A DNA stretch of 64,000 nucleotides from Ceratobasidium sp. AG-K (lineage: Eukaryota > Basidiomycota > Agaricomycetes > Cantharellales > Ceratobasidiaceae). The notes beneath the pieces are model-generated. The model was given only the letters and a program-made list of their open reading frames with translations. It was not told where the DNA came from and ran no database searches. The position numbers and the translations under genes were made by a program. Shown here in pieces: positions 33,140 to 45,775 of this stretch. Where the stretch lies: the NCBI GenBank assembly GCA_037039685.1, contig JAWNGF010000006.1, forward strand, positions 2,728,001 through 2,792,000, read 5' to 3'. How positions within the stretch are numbered: position 1 is the first letter of the stretch; every line of letters begins with the position of its first letter.

Positions 33140-36100
33140 ATGTGGTCTAACCTCCCTACAAACCCTAATCCTGCACCCGTCTCATTTAATAATTTCTCGT
33201 TTTCTTTTTCTAGACCGTCCTTGCTTCAACGTCTCGGCATGGACCGCGCGAGCAACCTACTGGCTCCCAACGGCGATGATGGCCTTGCGATTCCTGCATC
33301 ATCGGATACTTCTAATCACTTGGCTGCCGAGAGCATTTCTAATACTATTCCTCTTTCGTCTACCGGCTCCTTGTCTGTACCTCCACCCAACGTAATGCCT
33401 CAGCAAAATAGCATTATTGCTTCACAACCAACCAATGCGAACCCGGTCGGGACTAATATTGGACCAATATCTCCCTCTGACGTACCCATGGAAATTGACG
33501 GGCGTGCGAGCCCGGATGCTGGAGCGGACTCTATAACGTCCACGGTATCCAGTGGTTCTCGCGTTCCAGAAATTTATCGGAGCCTATCGCCAACTAATTA
33601 TTTCGTGGCACCCCCAAACGGTCTTCCTTATCCTCGCTCGCCTGTTCGCCAATTCCCTGAAGGACACCTCTTGCACACACAACCAAGCATTTTTGGTTAT
33701 TTGCCTCGTATTCCTCCACGGTCCCCTCGACTCGATCCTCTCGCCGTCCTCGAGCTCGAGAGTGCGCGCGAGCGCTCCGAATGGGACCAGGTCCGCAAGG
33801 ATCTTGGTCGTCCTAGCCGTCCGACATCTCCAGTCTTTCGTGCCGCACCCGTCCCTATCGATGTGTCAGCTCTACCCCGCTCCAACAACCCGTCGTCAGC
33901 CGTTGATCCTTCGTTTATTGCGTTCTCTGAGAGTGGCTATGAATCAGAATCTTCTGATGCAGAGTTACGAGTTTTCGACAACGATGACGAGACTTCAACG
34001 ACAAGTCATCCGACCGCAGGTACGCGCCCTACCCTGGTACCACTCGGTGTTCAGCCGCGTGGCGGTACAGGGCCGATCGTAGTACCTCCAGGCCCGACTA
34101 TTACTAGCGTTCCTAACCTAAACGGGCGATTGTCAGGAGCCGAAACGTCTTTACCACAACCCACGCATCATGCTGGTGGGCCGCCATACACGCCACCCCC
34201 CAAGGACCGCAAGGGCAAGTCGCCCGGGTCGGATACTCCCACGCCAGCCAAACGAAAATTCGGCGACATTGAACAGCAGGCACATCAATCGACCAAGGAT
34301 GTTGGAAACAAGGCTGTGGACAGGCCTTCTGAAGCGCGTGCTGGTGTTCCGCCACCCCTTAGACTCCAGGTGGATCGTATCTCGGCTTCTCAGTCGGGCA
34401 CACCTACACCTCCACCATCGGTTCCTTCCACGGCTAGACCGACTCCGGCGACGGCCACCGGCGCTTCCATTGATCCAGTTGGGGGATCATCCACTGCACC
34501 GAGAACCGGCTCGGTGCCGGCTAATTCTACTTCGACCACGGTCATCGCAACCCCCACGACTCGTAATATTTGCAAGTTCCATAACAGGCCGCCTGGTCGC
34601 GTGTGTGTCCGAAAGGAGGCATGTCCTGATTTACATGAGGGTCCTCTGCAAGCGCCAGCCCCTTATATGTACCTTCAGTCATCGACACCACCCCTGACAA
34701 CCCCTCCTGCAACCGGGCGATCGACCCCTGCCATTCAGCCCCCACTAACAATTGCCCCTGCAACCGGTCCTGCACCGGTCCCTTCGGCCCCGAAAGCTAC
34801 TCCGGCCAAGACTATTCCAAATACGCCCACGGCTTCTGCAATCGTTGGCCCACCTCAGGGTGTCACTGCTCCGGCTCCGGCTCCGAGCTCAGTTCCTTCA
34901 CAAACTGGTCCCTCGAGGGCGACACGCTCGCAGGCCGGCGCCTCCAAACCCACCTGGGCTCCGACTGCTGCCCCGAATCCAAGTACTGCAGCTGCCACTG
35001 ATAGCGCTCGCGCGCCTTCCAAGGAGAGTCGTCGCTCCCCATTTCCATGCAGATTTTATTCGACGCCAAAGGGTTGCGGTAAAGGAGCAAAATGCCCTTT
35101 CAAGCACGGGGATAAAAATGTTTCTGAGTCCAACTCAGGACAAACGTCTAATTCCACCACTCCTCAGCCGGTCCGTTCGGGGGACGCGTCTTCGAGCCAA
35201 GCGCCTGTACCAACGCCGGGTCCTTCCCAGGTTACATTGGCACAGCCGAACGGACCGGGGCCTCAAACCCGGAAGGCCTCGTTGGCAAACATACTAAAAC
35301 CAGCGCCGAACCATCCCTTACCACCCAAACCTATTTCATTCATAAATTCCGATTCGGAAGCTCTACCGCCTCAGGAATTTGGAGTGGTTCAATCTACGAA
35401 TACGAATGCGCAAGCATCGCCACCCAACCAAAACACTGAGGCTTCTCAGCCGGCCAAGACAACAAACAGTCAAGCCAGCACCACCAAAATCAAGGTGGAA
35501 GACTCGAGCCCTGGTCCCTCGCTCACTCAGAACGCGCCAGTACCCCAGGTATCTGGGCACTCTACTGCTCGACCCGCCCCAGTTACTCGCGAGATCAAGC
35601 AGGAGGATGTGACACTCTACGATATTGGACAAGCTGACGAGGAGATCGCCGATAACACGGCTCAAGCCTCGTTGAGGGGTGAATCTATTCTTCCGACGTC
35701 ACTGACTGCTCCCACGCGAGCCCCTGGAGTGTCCCCCTCGGCATCGTCTCTACCAGCGGCACAACAGGCCGCTCCACTCGATCCTGCAGTGTCAATTCAT
35801 GCTCGGATCTCACCTCCACAGACAACAGGCCAACCTGCTGCGCCCCCTGCCACTTCAGTAATCCCAGTGGCCCCTCCACGTCCCTCGGTAAACGGCCAGA
35901 GCGTCAATTCTAATGCCCCAGCTCCCCCAGCCAACCAACGTTCGGTGTCTTCGTCTAATACAAAGCCACTGCCCCCTACTTCTAGCCACACCAACGGTCC
36001 CCCTGTTTCCCAAACGGCCCGAGTCCCAGAAGCTCGACGAGAACCGGACCGCCGCGAACTCTTGACACGGTTGCGGGACCCGCCGCCGGAGCGACGAAGG

Positions 36101-37421
36101 GTAGAATCTGGCACATACAGGCCCGCTTATCAGGACCAACCGAGGCTGCCTAGGTCTGCGTCGCGGTCGCGGTCGCCTATGCGCTCTCGGACTCGCTCCA
36201 TCTCACCTAGACGAGGAAACACTAGGACTACCCGATATCGTGGATATTCCCCCATCAACCGCTCACCCTCTCCTCCGCGCCAAAGCTTGTACGCCCGTTT
36301 TGGCGGAGCCGACCGAAACCCAGGTCGGGTGGAGCGCCGTAGACCGCGTAGTCGTAGCCGTTCCCGAAGTCCCAGCCGGTATGGTCAGAGTTACACTCCG
36401 ATGGAGTGGACTCCTCGCTCGCCGGGTTCGAGGAACCGCTCGCCACCCTCATCGCGTTCGAGGTCTAGATCACCGGCTGGACGAACAAGCTACAACAACC
36501 GCGGGCATGACTATCGCGGCGCTACTACTAGGGCACCAATTTCACAAAACCGATCTCCTCCCCCTCAACGTACTGTAGCGCCTGCACCAAGGGATGGATA
36601 CGCCAGTGGAAGCGCCTACTTTCCGCCAGAGAACAATATCCCTCGTGCATGGGAACGAAATCAGAATTCAGGAACCACGAGCATGTCAGGTGCAGGAGAA
36701 CCCGCTAACGCAACGAGGGGTGCGCAAGGTACATTAACACATTGCTCACGCCAAGCGGCTCATTAACGGTAATTTTTATTTATTTAGATGCGCGCTATCC
36801 CCGAACCTCCAAACCTAGGCTCGTCGACATGTTCGAGCAACCTTCTGGTAGTTCCACTCCTGGAGGACCCCGACCAACGACGACTTATGCGCAGAATAAC
36901 CCGGCGCCTATTTTGGATGATGGATATGACCACGACCATTCGAGAACTATGGATATATCGCCGCCTGACTCTCCCATCCCCCAGCACCGCCCCCAGGATA
37001 GACTCCAGGATCGCATCAACCCTCCATCTGGATACCATACACCCACCGAGAGTGGAGGGACACTCCTCACTAGGATGACTCAGGACATTGAGCCACCAGC
37101 TTTGCTCGAGCGCGTGAGCTCGGCTCGAGGACCACCTCCCAGCAGGGCGCCCCAGAGAGGAGCTGCGCCCTCTGGTAACCGGACCCAGCGTGCTCCTGCG
37201 AGACATCCCGGGGAAAATGCCCCGCCATTGTCCCACCGTTTGATGGATGAGAGAGCTTCATATCCCGACTATTATAATCAGCCTGTCGAAATGAACCCTC
37301 CGCATCGGAACAGCGATGTGATTGGAGGCACTTTGATGGCAAGGATGGTGGGTAGGACAGCCGGTAAGTGAGCTGCTGTTTATCGTGAAGTCCCGTCTAA
37401 ATTGTCGGATCTTCAGATTGA
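33140..37421 (+). CDS. CCCH zinc-finger protein with RS-rich C-terminal region
   Basis: Exon 1 (33140-36728) is followed by 36788-37363 and a last exon of 5 nt (37417-37421) that supplies the stop. The product is about 1,389 aa. The first ATG in good context is at 33140. A long Pro/Ser/Thr-rich, disordered N-terminal part is followed by two Cys/His clusters: CKFHNRPPGRVCVRKEACPDLH (near residue 476) and a canonical C-x8-C-x5-C-x3-H finger, CRFYSTPKGCGKGAKCPFKH (near 636). An Arg/Ser-dipeptide region (RSRSPMRSRTRSISP, around 1010-1130) comes next. CCCH fingers usually bind RNA and RS regions bring splicing partners, so a nuclear RNA-processing role is inferred. The giant first exon could hide introns that keep phase. 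Confidence 0.8.
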
Positions 37422-37886
37422 GCGACCGAGTGAGTAGTCTGTTTGGCACCTAGTTTGTAGTTTTCTGTTAGGAACCGTTATGTCGTTTTTCTGGACTGCA
37501 GCTATGCGTGCCTTTTCACTGTATATGCTTCTTCTTCACTCGCTAGCGCAATTCTGCTTCTGTCAATGCTTCGCTGTTATATAATTTATTTTCCGTGCCT
37601 GCCCAGCGCAGTAACAAGGAATATAAAAATTGACCCGTCAAATATAGTCAAGAGACAGGGGTAACTCCAGCGTCCGGATATCCACCCGCTTGGTGTCGCT
37701 TATGCAGGTTTTTGGGCCTATAGTCGTATGGGATACCCGAACAGTGGGCAATCTCAATCTCTATTCCACCACCTTGCTCGCCATAGGTTCCATGCATAAG
37801 CCCACCGCTCGCTAAGCCACATTCTTCTATCAAGGTCGACTTTTTGTTGGTTGTATGCGGATAAAGGACACCACAACCAGCGCCGG
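37422..37886. other. Intergenic with a possible coding scrap
   Basis: Minus frame 37648-37951 is open after an acceptor-like TTTCAG and reads like protein (Gly-rich, EEIGH-type acidic tail lacking), but no upstream exon with an ATG joins it. Its 5' end overlaps the outer repeats of the Plavaka element. Confidence 0.25.
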
Positions 37887-38327
37887 CATCAGGAAAAACC
37901 GCTTCGCGAATTTGCGCCACGGCGTCAAAATTAGGCTGAAACGCACGTCAACCTTCCCTCTTTTGGGGTTTATTTGTGTGTCTAGCCTCCGTTCTTTACT
38001 CGTTAGTGCCGCCCTCGCGAAACAGCACTTTTTTAGAGCCATTTCTGGGGACGGGACATTATTAGTTCCAGTCGGGCCTTTCTAGCATGAATTATTGCCA
38101 TTTGTTCCATTATCCCCGTTTGGACGAGGTCCTGAGGTTTGATAGGACATGTAAGTCATCCAGACTAGAGCTTAGCAGCGGATTGTGTTAGTGTACGCAT
38201 TCTATCTAGGTAGCTGACTATAAGTGCACATGTTGTTATGAGAAAGTACAGTTAGTTGGCTGTTTGATACAATACGTGTGTACATTGGTTACAACTGGTT
38301 CTACTCATGATAATTATAACGAACAAA

Positions 38328-41300
38328 TCAAAAAATCAATTGAAATGAGTGAAGGTCAAGGTACGAATTGAGGTAAAAGTCATCGTAGTCTTCAAAGACT
38401 GGGGGTGGAGATGGACCGGGAACTGGGCTATCGTGGTCGAAGACAGGAATCAAGTGACACGTCCGCCGTACGGAGTCAAGGGTATATATTTCACCCAGAG
38501 GATGCCCTCCATCGTGTTGGCCATAGCATAGTCGTTTGACACGGAACATCCCAGTGTGACGAATCGGCTCAGCTGAGCGCGGTCCCCGGAATGAATGAAT
38601 AAAAACAAGCGGCTCTGGGACGTTGAATCGAGGGGGGAGAGTAAAAATTAGGCGAACCTGACCGACATCAAGTTCTGCGCGATAGACATGGTAACTTATA
38701 AATTTTGAATACGGGTTGAGCTTACCGTCCATACCATAAGCCATTCTTTCGGGCGGTACGCAATCCTTCGTGAGAAGGACTGTATCGAATCGCGCAGCAG
38801 CATGTCGACGTTTTGGGGTACGAGTGGAACTATGTAGGAGCGAAATTTGGGGAGAAGCGTGTAGGATGTCGATGAGCCCGGTTTGGAACTGGTCACTGAT
38901 CACCTGAGTTGCCTTCGGATAAACCGTTAGGTGATCGCTGAGGGGAGACCAAACAGGCCGAGTCCCACGTCGCTCCATGTCAGTCCAGTATACCTTCAAG
39001 AACTGGTCAAGAGCGTAGTCGAAGAAGTGGATGTCGAAGTACTTGGGGAGCTGGTCAGACGAGATAGGTTTGAACGGCGACTTCAGAGCGATATGCCAGT
39101 CTTTTGTACCGCTGACCACGATCGGTTAGCACATGTAGATAACAATGAACACGTACTTACAGCTTCTCGATACGTGCAGCCTCTTTATTTTCCTGGGCTT
39201 CAATGTGGGCCCTGTACTCCGGTATTGCCCAACGGAGGTAGCAATCGAATTTCTGAACTCGTTCGCGCCGTTCAAGATATTCGGTCATCTGAAAGAAGAA
39301 GTCGATGTGGTTGGTCGCCTGGTACGCCCGTTTGGCATATTCAATATGAAATCGTTCAGGGCTCTCAGTGTTGTACGCGTCAACTGAGCCTAGTTCTTGA
39401 ACGGCGGTTGAATAGTGGAGCATCGAGTGGATTTTATTGATATTAAAGTGACTGCGTGCCTCTGCTGAGATAAATGCATCTTTGTGCTTGTGGAATCGAG
39501 CTAATGAGCTGTCAAGCCACTGGAGTGTGGCAGTTGTGTGAGAGGGTAGCTGGGCATAGTAAATGAAATCAATTGCCGCATTGACGGCTGTTAGAACTTC
39601 GTTGTCGACCAGTCCGGCCATTACCCCGGTGAATATCTTCTCCATTTCTCGGTGCTCTTTAGCATTCGTCTGCTTGAGTTTTGTGATGCCATTGGTGAAG
39701 TGTCGCAGTGTCGAATGAGTTGGTAGGTATTTGCAACGATTGTCGATTTTGGCTTTATCTTCCACAAGTGACACGCACCACGACATCAAGTGGTCCTTGA
39801 AGACTCCTTTGTGAAGCTGGTGCAAGATGTCGGGTGTCAGACAGGTGAAAATGTTGCAGTGTGGAAGGTCTGCCCAGAAGGGAATTCCATACGGTTTGAG
39901 ACCTTGATCGACAAAAAGCTGGCTCCGGTGGTGGTAAGTATCAGCTTCGAGTGCTTCAGCAGTATGTTGGTGGTGACGGGGGAGGCAGTCGATATAGTCT
40001 CCACGCTTGTCATGAGCCACTAGCCCTTTGTGACACAGATTTTGGCGACAACATGCAATCATTGTTTGCTCGGGATTATCTGCAATGTATGCCGCCAGAA
40101 TCGGGTAGCATTGTCGGATGAAGCCATCGCCGCACGCCATTTTGACACCGTGTTTTCCAGCCTCGACGAGCGGCTTGAGCATTTCACGAAGGCAACGGTG
40201 AAAGAGTCGCCCTTTCTAATGGGATGTTAATAACCATTTTGAGATATTGAGAACCACACACCTCAAGCGATGCCTCTTTAGGTGAGAAGCAGTCAAAATT
40301 TGCCACTGGAAGATACCCTAGCAATAGCATCGCATATGAGCTTGGTTTACGTCGAATATCTTTTGGGATATTCCCGATGGTTAAGTAAACGGGCCACGCT
40401 TTCTTTCCGCCAACAAAATCTGTCAACTGTGTCGCATCTGAAGATAATATCACGGGTATAAGTGTCGCTCCATCTGGAAGCCATTCCTCCTGCACAAGAT
40501 ATTCTCAACATGTCTGAAAGCACAACATTCAGAGGTACGTACTTGCATCCTTATCCACCAGTCTCCGGTCCACATCTCGTTGAATATTCGGTTTTTTTGA
40601 TCTGGATCCAGGAACTGCGCACTTGCGGAGAACACAAGCTTGTCCCCGTAAGTCGAATTCTCAAGTAGCTCTTGGACTAGCTCAACAGGGTTGCGCATCC
40701 ACATTTCCACTTCCTCGGTTTGTGGCTCTCCATTCGGTCCGCTCAGGTCTCCAGTAAGAGTGAGCTTCTGGGATTGCCACTTCGGTCCAGCTGGGGGTAA
40801 CTTTTGAAGCCTTTTGTTCAATAAATAGTTTGACGTGAATGACAGTTTTGTGCGTTGTCTTGTCTATCATCCCGATACATTAAAGTTGTGTATCATTTTG
40901 TTTACGAACTCACTAAGACAGCTTTCAGGAGTTTCTCGCGCGCCTTTTGGCTGATATCATGCTCCACCAACCACTTGACAAACTCGAACTCGAGGAAATC
41001 AGCAAACGGTGCGGCTGGCGATTCATTCTTCCGTAGTTTGGCATCATGGATTCGCTTAAGCGTTGGGATACAGCGACCGATAGGTACACCCCACTCCTTT
41101 GATGCTCGTGTACCTATTCTCACGTTTCTGCTTGATAATCCATACAAAACCAATCTGAAATACGTGCCTGAGTTGACGTCCTGACTGAAGAAGATGTTCT
41201 CATTTCCCGCGGGCGATTCATTTGATGAATTCGAGTTCGACTCCATACTAGCTGATATATCTAATTGTCGCATGCTTTCATTGAGTTCATCCAGAATCGA

Positions 41301-42206
41301 GTTGTTTAACGATATGCCGGTCATGTCTCCGGGTGCCATACTTGATTCCACATCACCCGACTCATCTGAATCATTCGAGACGGTTGAATTGTTCGAGTTT
41401 TGTGAATTGTTTGCGGATACATCTGGTATGAATGATTGTATTATTTAATTGTTTTTATGAAATGCAGATCGATACATTATACCTTGGCCATCCACGCCCC
41501 CTGCCCAACTTGCAAAGCTCACATCGCCGTAATCAGCATCATCAAAACCGCTGTGCTCTTCGTCTTCATTTTCCGAGTCACCACCCGTACCATGTATCTC
41601 TATATTTCCTGTCTCGCTTTCTGTAGAAATATCGGTCTCATCATTTAACAAACTATCTAAGCTATCACAAACGGAAATTCAATCATCATTTTGACCCAAA
41701 CACACAATACAACTCAGAACTTACAAATCTAAGATCAAGTCATCGGGGTCATTGTCCAAATAGAGTGCGCCAGGTAATTGTTCGAGACCTGGGTCAGTTG
41801 GTCTCTTCACCTGGTGCTCCGCAATGAGTTCACGGACACTGACAGACATCAGCTTTCAGTGCGTTGCCAGTGATGAGTGGTTACGGCACACGACTCACGT
41901 ATCTATGATTGTATTATAAGTGTCAACAGCCCCGGGTTTGCCGGCACCTCCAAGTAAGTCCAGTAATGTATACTGGTCAAATGAGTTGGCACGGGCTTTG
42001 TCCACTTTTGGTTGAGACGGTCGAATCGGAGCTGGGAGAATGCCATTGGTTTGCACCAATCGGCTTGAGGGCAGGTGGTTAACCAGCCTTTGATGGCTTC
42101 GCAATCCCTTTGCCCTCTTGAATGTTTCTTGACAAGTTGGACATTGGTGTTTTGCGAATCGAGGCATGAGTGGGGGCGGGGTGTATGCGACACGGAAGGG
42201 GGGCAA
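38328..42206 (-). CDS. Plavaka transposase
   Basis: Eight exons (41899-42206, 41725-41838, 41483-41661, 40914-41422, 40543-40863, 40262-40489, 39161-40215, 38328-39111) join in phase to 1,165 aa with no stop. An N-terminal C2H2-like finger (CPTCQETFKRAKGLRSHQ) and an acidic linker lead to the Plavaka core: ELWxRDPVE-like MWMRNPVELVQ, NEMWTGDWW, PVILSSDATQLT, AWPVYLTIGNIPKD, PDILHQLHKGVFKDH, HSMLHYS and YNTESPERFHI. These carry acidic residues expected for the DDE nuclease. It ends with the family-like LDLHSFQL. A later start at the inner Met (MPRFAK) is possible. It should cut and paste the element, and appears complete. Confidence 0.9.
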
Positions 42207-42385
42207 AGATACGAAACCAAGGATGGTTAGGGCAACTTAGACTAGTCACGTGCACCCAGCCCCGCCATTGGGTCCAACCTGCCTGTTCCGGCACACTTTG
42301 ACACCCAGTTTGTCTTCCTCAACGTGCGGTTGCGCCTTGTATCTTCAGCTTACTCCCTCGTTTTTTCTCTTCGTTGTGTTAACCA
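42207..42385. promoter_or_regulatory. Shared bidirectional promoter of the Plavaka element
   Basis: Only 179 bp separate the two divergent start codons. There is no clear TATA box; pyrimidine-rich stretches face the plus-strand gene. Confidence 0.5.
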
Positions 42386-45300
42386 ATGGCACCGGCAAAA
42401 AACAAAGGAAAAGGACCTGGTCGCGTCACAAAACCAGCCCATAAGAAAGCACTCAACAAGCAAGCCGACCCCGAACCATCACCAGCTGGGGCACCCGCTC
42501 CGAAGAACACAAAGCCAAAACCTCCGCCCCAAAAGAACACCATCTCTGCCAATGCTGCCCCTCAACCGAACCCCAAGCCTTTGGCAAAGCCAACCGGGGC
42601 AAAGCGCAAGGCCCCACAACCCGACGATCATGCCCCACCACCCGACGAGCCGCTTCCTAACCCAGCACCGGCAAAGAAAGTTCGCACGGCCCCGCCAAGA
42701 CCCCGGCCAAAAGGAAAGAGCTTGGACACCAATGCCAATGAGGTACGAACATTCCTCCCAGGTTTCTAACATTGCTATACTGTTTACTAAGGCTCTGCTT
42801 GTGACCAGTCTCCGGACGTGTCTCCGAACGCTGAAACTGCTGGTGCCAACATCATTAATACCGAACAACGACCAATGCGAACAAAAAACGCGTCTGAAAT
42901 CGCGCGGAAAGGTATTGTATGGTTTCAGTTTTCAGTATATTATCCCAGCTGAAGTCTTGTCCACTATTCTAGCCGCGGAACAGGAAGAGCGTGGTATGTT
43001 TTATAAAGTGAGCAATCAGATGCGACAGCTAATGGGCCACCTTCAGTTGTAGCCAATAAAGTGGCAAAAGCAAAACGCAAACAGGATAAGGCGGATACAA
43101 GTCCAATCAACGAGACGCCTGAAGAGACGCAGGCATTCCTAGCCACCATGCGTGAACGATCCCAGCCCACGGAACCAAGGCACACAAGTGTAGGTAGTTG
43201 TTCAGCATACTTTACAATCTGATATTCACGCATTAGGGTTGTCGATTGTTAGACATTGAACGCCGGCGCCGCTCCATCAAAACCACTTCGCTCGGAGCAA
43301 CGTGAGCAGGTCATCCAGCGCCTCAAGTCATCAGTGGTCAACGCGTTCGCCGGAACCGCCAGTAGAACCACGACTCCCTTGGCAAGCCCGCAAACCAACC
43401 CTGCACCGTCGACTGTGGGACAATCGACCACTCCGAGTACACAACCCAGCCGTTCTCATACCCCAAATTTATCCCCATATCCCCTCGACGACAACTCCCA
43501 AGGCGCGAACCACGACACGGAGGAAGACCTTCCTTTTGATGAAGGGGGCGTGGAGCAAGAGGAGCTCCTTGACGCTGTTGAGGGACTCCCGAAACACTTG
43601 GCCCCCATAGTCGAGCTCCCTGAGCCGTTGAAGGGACCGGCCCATTCCCCACAACGCACTGTGCCTCTTCCGGACGTGGATATCGCTGAACTCAGGATGA
43701 CAGCTCGACAGCGCAAGGCACTTAAGGCGTCTCGTAGAATGAATGTGCGCGGCCTTGTCGAGTCGGATCGGATCGTTGTTTCAGCAGCCTTAGACAGGGC
43801 CAAGGCAATTTTTGTCACCCACAATCCGTTTCCAGCCCGACCAGTTGCCAGTATGATTGCCGGTCAGGCAAATAGGTGGGCCTGTCTCAAGTTTGGGGTC
43901 AATCTAAGCATGGAGGTCGATGGCGAATACGAAGAGCTCGTAAGTGTGCTATTCTTGTATCCCGTTTGCTCTCCGTTGACTCTTGAAAGATCCTACAGCG
44001 TTTTGGGACTTTCCGTAGCTCAATGCAAGCGCACGCAATCAAAGAGGTGCCTTTGCGATACGGGCTCCAGTCAACGGCAGGGGATAACCAAGTGGCAATG
44101 GATAAAAACATGGAAACAGTTGAGATGTGGCTCCAAGGTCTTAATTTTACGTGTCCGGTAAGTCCAACTATTTGACCTTGTTTGGAGCTGACCAAAAACC
44201 ATGATCATTAGGACAAAGACCATTTAGCTGACTTCTACGAAAATCCAATATTTTACGACCTCATTCGAATGACTTATTTCCACAATACCAAGGCATGTGG
44301 GCCGTCGCACCGGGATATTTGGTCCTCTGCTCTGACTGTGCCGTGCCTTGCTTATGCGGCAACCGTGGTAAGCTCAAGCTTTCAGGTTGTAACACACGTT
44401 CATGCTTGGATTCCCTCACACAGGTAGAAAAAGTACTTATTGATTACAGTGCAACGGGTGTACACAAGAAATCCGACTTCGCAGCTGAGGTTTACGGCCC
44501 TAAATGGATGTCCCACGTTATGACCCTCCGGGAGATGTTTCTAGCCGATCCGGAACGATTGGGGAAACACTGCGAGAGTTTGCTGTCAAAACTCATGTAA
44601 GTTGACCTTGCAGTTTTGGCGTTTGCTCACCTACTCATTCGTTGCACAGGTCTCCATTTGGGGTCACAAAGGCAGGAAACAGGCAAGTAGGACCCCGTAT
44701 CTCCGTGTCACGGATCGCTGCTTTGTACGGCAAAGGGAAAGGAGCGCCAGGAATCGACCGCCCCCTTGCAACGACGCCTCAATTGAGGCAGACGCCAAGT
44801 CACACTCGCCTTGCGAGTGACCCGCCCTCGCTGCGTCAAGCTACCCCGACCGGGCTATATTCACCGCAAGACGCCATGTTCCGCTCCCCCCTCGCGAGTT
44901 CGTTTGGTGCTGCCCCGCCCTCGTCTGTGAGCACAGCGCTACAGTCACCGATCACTCTTGCCAACGGAAACACGGTGTGTGACACCCTCAAAGACAGAGT
45001 ACTTACTGATTTGATGCGATGCACTATAGGCTAGCCGCTCAAAGAACATCAAGGCGCCGCGTGAGATGATAGACCAGTTGGGGCATGCGAAACGAACCAC
45101 AGGTTCGCATGTCGACGAGATGGAGGTGGAAGGCGGGCAGGGAGAGCAGGGAGAAGAAGCGGTCGAAGAGGGCGAAGAGGACGAGGGTGAGGGCGAGGGC
45201 GAGGGCGAGGCAGAGGACGGCCAAGATGGCGAGCAGGGAGAGGACGGCGGACAAGATGAACAAGGCGAGGAGGGGGAACAGAACGAACAGAACGAACAGG

Positions 45301-45557
45301 GCGAGGGCGAAGCGGGCGAGGATGGCGAAGAGGGCGAGGACGGCGAGGACGGCGAGGACGGCGAGGACGGCGAGCATGATGAACAAGGCGAGGAGAGAGA
45401 AGAGGGGATCAGCGACGCGGAGAGCGACGGCAGTGGCAATGGAGGGGCTGGCCCTGTGACCTGGAACGCGAAACGGGCCGCCCAACCAACGTCAGACGAC
45501 GACGACCTGAACGAGGAGACCGGTGCAGGCAGCGGGGAGGAATACGAGGATAACTGA
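42386..45557 (+). CDS. DUF6532-like protein with acidic repeat tail
   Basis: Ten exons (42386-42742, 42809-42911, 42973-42993, 43053-43189, 43253-43939, 43990-44157, 44212-44367, 44424-44596, 44650-44974, 45030-45557) join in phase to 884 aa. The N-terminus is Pro/Lys-rich and basic (KNKGKGPGR), compatible with DNA binding. The middle (about 375-620) has VRGLVESDRI, MIAGQANRW, FYENPIFYDLIRMTYF and a helical EVYGPKWMSHV stretch, which match the DUF6532 fold found in large numbers in agaricomycetes. The last 120 residues are Glu/Gly/Asp/Gln repeats. As it lies inside the Plavaka repeats and diverges from the transposase, it probably serves the element; that is inference. Confidence 0.82.
45118..45420 (+). 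repeat. GGCGAGGAC-type tandem repeat coding an acidic tract
   Basis: Short imperfect repeats of GGCGAG, GAGGAC and GAACAG units encode Gly-Glu-Asp-Gln runs at the end of the DUF6532-like protein. Likely length-variable between copies. Confidence 0.8.
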
Positions 45558-45725
45558 GAGCTATCAGATCCCTAGCGCTTTTGTTGTTTGCCCGATAGCT
45601 AATATATATTCATGCTAATCTACCAACCGAACTACACGCACACGACCAGAGTAATGGACAAAATGGGGGTAATCAGAGTAATAGACAAACGGGAGTAATA
45701 GCCCTAATGGCACAAACGGGCAAAA

Positions 45726-45775
45726 ACGGCACTAATGGCCATAACGCAGGATTGGTTGTCCAAAATTAGTGCCGT
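45726..45775. repeat. 11-bp inverted repeat in the transposon subterminal region
   Basis: ACGGCACTAAT (45726-45736) and ATTAGTGCCGT (45765-45775) are exact inverse copies 28 bp apart and carry the CACTA core. Possibly a transposase binding palindrome. Confidence 0.7.

Noticed and set aside
37640..38330. Classic CACTA...TAGTG terminal ends of the Plavaka element
   Set aside because: No CACTA at the left side in the right orientation; only TTAGTGCCG words. The ends were placed by other motifs instead.
39145..40230. Plus-strand ORFs across the transposase
   Set aside because: Antisense frames of a multi-exon gene with clear family motifs.
44945..45485. Ser/Pro/Cys-rich or Leu-rich minus ORFs over the acidic repeat
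   Set aside because: Antisense reading of the GGCGAG repeats.
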